Positions 62,631 through 64,000 of a DNA stretch of 64,000 nucleotides are shown piece after piece (positions within the stretch are counted from its first letter, which is position 1; every line of letters starts with the position of its first letter). Source of the stretch: Pseudomonas viridiflava (GTDB lineage: Bacteria; Pseudomonadota; Gammaproteobacteria; Pseudomonadales; Pseudomonadaceae); the NCBI RefSeq assembly GCF_900589395.1, contig NZ_UUIS01000075.1, positions 1-64,000 of the forward strand, read 5' to 3'. The position numbers were made by a program, and so were the translations under genes. A model generated the notes under the pieces. It searched no databases. It was not told where the DNA came from and worked only from the letters and a program-made list of their open reading frames with translations.

Positions 62631-64000
62631 GTGCTGAAACACCTTTCCCGGGAGGCGCTGGAGGCCGAAGTCATGCGCCTGCAGACCCTGCTTGAAACCG
62701 CCGGCAGCGATGCCGCGCCCGTTGTGCAGACATCCCATGCCCTGACCCTGGCCGCGCCGCGCCCCAAGCCATTGGCGGGGCTGGCGATCGAAGAAACCCA
62801 GGAGCGCTATCGGCTGGCGGCCAAGGCCACCAACGACGCAATCTGGGATTGGGACCTGCAGGCCAATCATGTGCAGTGGAACGACGCCCTGCGCGACGCC
62901 TATGGTCATCGCCTGACCGCGCAGGACATGACCGGCGACTGGTGGATTGCCCAGATTCATCCCGACGACAGGGCACGTATCCATGATTCGATCCATGCCT
63001 TGATCAACGGCCAGGGCGATGCCTGGTCCGACGAATATCGCTTTCATCGCGCCGACGGTTCCTGGGCCGAAGTGCTTGACCGTGGGCATGTGATCCGCAA
63101 CGCCCAAGGCCAGGCTGTGCGCATGATCGGTGCGATGCTCGACCTGACCCGGGTACGACGCGCGGAAAAAGCCCTGCTCAAGAGCGAGGCCCTGTACCGC
63201 ACCATTCTGGAGACCATCGAGGCGGCGTTCGCGATTGTCCAGGTCAAGTTCGACGCCGATGATCTGCCGATCGACTACCGCTTCGTCGAGGTCAATGCTG
63301 CATTCGAGCAGCAGGCCGGGGTCAACCTGCGCGGCAAGTGGGTCACCGAGTTTGCGCCGGACCTGGAGCCGTTCTGGTTCAAGGCCTACGGGCATGTGGC
63401 CAAGACTGGCGAGCCGGCCAACTTCGAGAACTACGCCGAGGCTTTCGAGCGCTGGTTTGACGTGCGTGCCGTGCGCGTCGGAGACCCGGTCGAGCGCACG
63501 ATCGGCATCTTTTTCAGCGACGTGACCGAGCGTCGCAATGCCCAGGAGCGCTTGCGTGCCAGCGAGTCGCTGGCGCGTGAAAACGTGCAGCGGGTGCAAC
63601 TGGCGCTGGCGGCCGGTGCAATCATCGGCACCTGGCACTGGGACCTGCCTACTGACCGCTTTACGGTCGATGACGGCTTTGCCGATGCCTTTGGCCTGGA
63701 CCCGGCGCTTGGCTGCACGGGGCTGAGCCTGGCGCAGGTGATCGCCACCGTGCACCCCGATGATCGCGACGGTCTGATTGCCGCCATCAATGAGGTGATC
63801 CAGCGCGGCGGTGCCTATGCCCACCAGTACCGGGTGCAGCGCGCCGATGGCAATTACTACTGGATCGAAGCCAACGGGCGGGTCGACCTGGCCGAAGACG
63901 GTACCGGCCTGAGCTTTCCCGGGGTGCTGATCGATGTGCAGGAGCGCCGCGCCGTCGAGGCCGAGCGTGACCGCGCCACCGCCGCGCTGCGGGCCATGAA
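62631..64000 (+). CDS. Multi-PAS sensor protein (3' truncated by window)
   Basis: An open frame from a GTG with an aggtggg ribosome site to the window end, at least 456 residues. It starts with a short coiled segment, then PAS domain 1 (about 65-180; AAKATNDAIWDWDLQ, FHRADGSWAEVLDRG, GAMLDLTRVRRAE), PAS domain 2 (about 190-300; IFFSDVTERRNAQERL) and PAS domain 3 (about 320-445; GTWHWDLPTDRF, YRVQRADGNYYWIEANG). The output domain lies beyond the window; a histidine kinase or GGDEF module is likely. No membrane segment seen so far. A long minus-strand frame over the same bases is a shadow. Confidence 0.8.
   Translation, partial: MLKHLSREALEAEVMRLQTLLETAGSDAAPVVQTSHALTLAAPRPKPLAGLAIEETQERYRLAAKATNDAIWDWDLQANHVQWNDALRDAYGHRLTAQDMTGDWWIAQIHPDDRARIHDSIHALINGQGDAWSDEYRFHRADGSWAEVLDRGHVIRNAQGQAVRMIGAMLDLTRVRRAEKALLKSEALYRTILETIEAAFAIVQVKFDADDLPIDYRFVEVNAAFEQQAGVNLRGKWVTEFAPDLEPFWFKAYGHVAKTGEPANFENYAEAFERWFDVRAVRVGDPVERTIGIFFSDVTERRNAQERLRASESLARENVQRVQLALAAGAIIGTWHWDLPTDRFTVDDGFADAFGLDPALGCTGLSLAQVIATVHPDDRDGLIAAINEVIQRGGAYAHQYRVQRADGNYYWIEANGRVDLAEDGTGLSFPGVLIDVQERRAVEAERDRATAALRAM

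Noticed and set aside
62520..63824. A 434-codon minus-strand frame near the window end
   Set aside because: The plus strand here encodes three PAS domains in one open frame with a ribosome site; the minus frame has no recognisable protein.

Overview
This is a high-GC chromosomal segment that reads as Pseudomonas (P. putida / P. fluorescens complex). The evidence is the benzoate gene set (benC, benK, benE, a BenF-type OprD porin), the Pseudomonas-type TreS, the glgA-treZ-malQ-treY-glgX block, short gnd with zwf, and repeated palindromic intergenic elements typical of the genus. I saw no rRNA, tRNA, CRISPR array, insertion sequence or prophage. Base composition and codon use look even, except for a somewhat AT-richer gap at 33.8-34.2 kb.

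Layout. 0-5 kb: the 3' part of a benzoate operon (benC, benK, benE, porin) with no benD between benC and benK. 5-13 kb: an AraC regulator with an Fsr-type exporter, a lipoprotein, a dCache chemoreceptor with a FliA-type promoter, and three uncharacterised secreted or membrane genes. 12.6-15.5 kb: a divergent FtrA-like regulator / DJ-1-PfpI pair, then a LysR-type gene split by a frameshift at an A8 tract. 15.5-19.4 kb: trehalose synthase TreS, an XRE-cupin regulator and a secreted alpha/beta hydrolase.

19.5-33.7 kb (minus strand): a four-gene block of glycosyltransferase, NodS-like methyltransferase, PIG-L deacetylase and acyl-CoA-dehydrogenase-like protein. It sits directly behind the alpha-glucan/trehalose operon glgX, DUF2934 protein, treY, malQ, treZ, glgA. 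GlgA makes alpha-glucan, GlgX debranches it, TreY/TreZ turn it into trehalose, MalQ recycles short dextrins, and TreS interconverts maltose and trehalose. 34-40.5 kb: an acetyltransferase, a 59-residue protein, then gnd-zwf-HAD phosphatase-GH15 hydrolase, linking NADPH-producing sugar oxidation to glucan hydrolysis.

40.5-49.7 kb: a MmcQ/YjbR protein, an isolated pcaD, then a compact catabolic unit. That unit is an XylS-like AraC regulator diverging from a dienelactone-hydrolase/NTF2 fusion, an SDR, a StyA-like FAD monooxygenase, its flavin reductase and an outer-membrane channel-like protein, closed by a strong terminator and followed by a PAS-linked chemoreceptor. This is the best candidate for a little-described system: it resembles the indole-oxidising (iif-type) operons and carries matching XylS-type half-sites in its promoter region.

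49.7-64 kb: a TonB-dependent receptor diverging from a LOV photoreceptor kinase, an Imm10-like orphan, an RsbR-like sensor kinase, an acetylpolyamine amidohydrolase / ornithine cyclodeaminase / permease operon diverging from an Lrp-type regulator, small hypotheticals, a nitrilase, and the 5' part of a multi-PAS sensor protein that runs off the window.
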